64,000 nucleotides of DNA, taken from Loxodes magnus. Lineage: Eukaryota; Ciliophora; Karyorelictea; Loxodida; Loxodidae. Positions 63,034 to 64,000 of the stretch are shown piece by piece. Every line of letters begins with the position of its first letter. Position 1 is the first letter of the stretch. The notes under the pieces were generated by a model. That model made no database searches. It worked only from the letters and a program-made list of their open reading frames with translations, and had not been told where the DNA came from. The stretch is from positions 1 to 64,000 of the forward strand of contig CAMPDV010000213.1 in NCBI GenBank assembly GCA_946699065.1. The letters run 5' to 3'. The translations under genes and the position numbers were made by a program.

Positions 63034-64000
63034 GACCAGAAATAATAGTGTTTTGCTATAATAATATGTTAGAATAAAGAAATATCATAAGTTTGATTTT
63101 GATAAAATGAAGATTTATAGCATTTATATCTAAGACTAGAACAATCTAATTAAATATGAAAGTATTATTACAAAAGAATTTAGAAAATAACTGAAAATTT
63201 TAACAAATAATTAAGTTAATTAAAGTAACAAGAGGTAAATTCATACAAAAGGAAATCATACAAACGAAGTATCTAATTGATAATAATATTTTATATATCA
63301 TATATGAAATCTACAAAGAAATTTAAACTGGTAAGTAGCACTTGCGTTAAAAACACAAGAAAACAATTAATTCTCAGTTTAAGAAACATAATTAAACATT
63401 TTCTATGATCTCTATACTCTTACTACTTTTCTCAATTTTTTCTTTTATATCTTCTTTTTTCTTAAAATAAATCTTAATTTGAAAAAAAAACCTAAATATT
63501 TAAAAAATACTATAATCTAATTAACTGAAGTCACGAAAATTAACCTTTTTAATCTCCTTTTATTTAAAATTTTTTTTATTCTTTATAAAATCTAGTATGT
63601 TCTAGCTTTACCTTGTCTCGTTGTTGATATTTCTTTCTTTATAAATTTTAAAAATAAAAAATAATTACCTTATTAAGAAAATTTCTGTTGATTCAATATG
63701 AAAAAAGATGTAAAGAAGAGTTAAGAGGAAAAACCAATAATATTGAAAAATACAACATTCAAAAAAAAATTTTCAAATCTTTTTTTTATCTTATTAAATA
63801 GTAAGGAATTTTCATTAAAAATATGATGTACGAATTTAATGAAAAAATACTTTGAGAGATGTTAGTAACAAATTATAAGTAAAATTCGTGTAACATCAGA
63901 TAAAAAAGTCAAAAAGCAAGGCGAAACAAAAGTGAAACTTCTAAACTGATCCGAAATGGATTTAAAAAAAACTGTAATGAAGAAAACATCACTAATTAAG
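63034..64000. other. 3' flank of the ORF1 pair (block B), to the window edge
   Basis: Nearly identical to 19140-20125. No gene recognised. Confidence 0.4.

Larger units (their letters stand above)
52575..64000. repeat. Block B of the large direct duplication (runs off the window)
   Basis: Collinear copy of 8951-20125. Differences include a degenerate instead of pure GAAA tract, a longer AT repeat, an extra 420 bases at 60.06-60.49 kb, six rather than five 20-bp units, and small deletions in ORF1 copy d. Confidence 0.9.

Overview
The window looks like ciliate germline (micronuclear-type) DNA. It is very AT-rich, its only convincing long reading frames need TAA and TAG read as glutamine, and it is crowded with decayed retrotransposon genes, nested insertions and duplicated blocks. 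The best proof of the code is a frame at 56484-58493: 669 codons, about 80 of them TAA or TAG, closed by TGA. TGA is also the shared last codon of the retrotransposon ORF1 copies, so I treat it as stop. Composition and element types recall Tetrahymena germline DNA. A short 18S rRNA fragment at about 38.6-38.9 kb does not look like the Tetrahymena type as I remember it, so the genus is left open.

Layout. 1-4.7 kb: reverse-strand pieces of a non-LTR retrotransposon (reverse transcriptase and several zinc-knuckle ORF1 copies), the first split by a GC-rich structured insertion with a 15-bp target-site duplication. 4.9-8.95 kb: coiled-coil coding remnants and a 341-codon unrecognised reverse-strand frame. 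8.95-20.1 kb: block A, a large direct repeat. 20.1-25.4 kb: AT-rich DNA with little coding signal. 25.5-30.3 kb: an inverted ORF1 followed by the best LINE ORF2 (endonuclease, reverse transcriptase, C-terminal zinc motif), itself split by a second structured insertion. 30.3-38.5 kb: AT-rich DNA, more ORF1 debris and a possible integrase tail. 38.6-38.9 kb: 18S rRNA pseudogene fragment. 40.7-48.3 kb: decayed copies of several unrecognised gene families. 50.7-52 kb: an older, diverged repeat of the 5-9 kb region. 52.6-64 kb: block B, the second copy of block A, running off the right edge.

Blocks A and B have the same order: decayed coding DNA, a TRIM-like gene (RING, B-box, coiled coil, kelch), an AT decamer-like repeat, a GAAA/polypurine tract, a 50-bp conserved block with 20-bp tandem repeats, and two successive ORF1 genes. 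The TRIM-like gene is frameshifted in A and open in B. No tRNA gene, CRISPR array or bacterial-type gene was seen. Percent identities were judged by eye, not computed.
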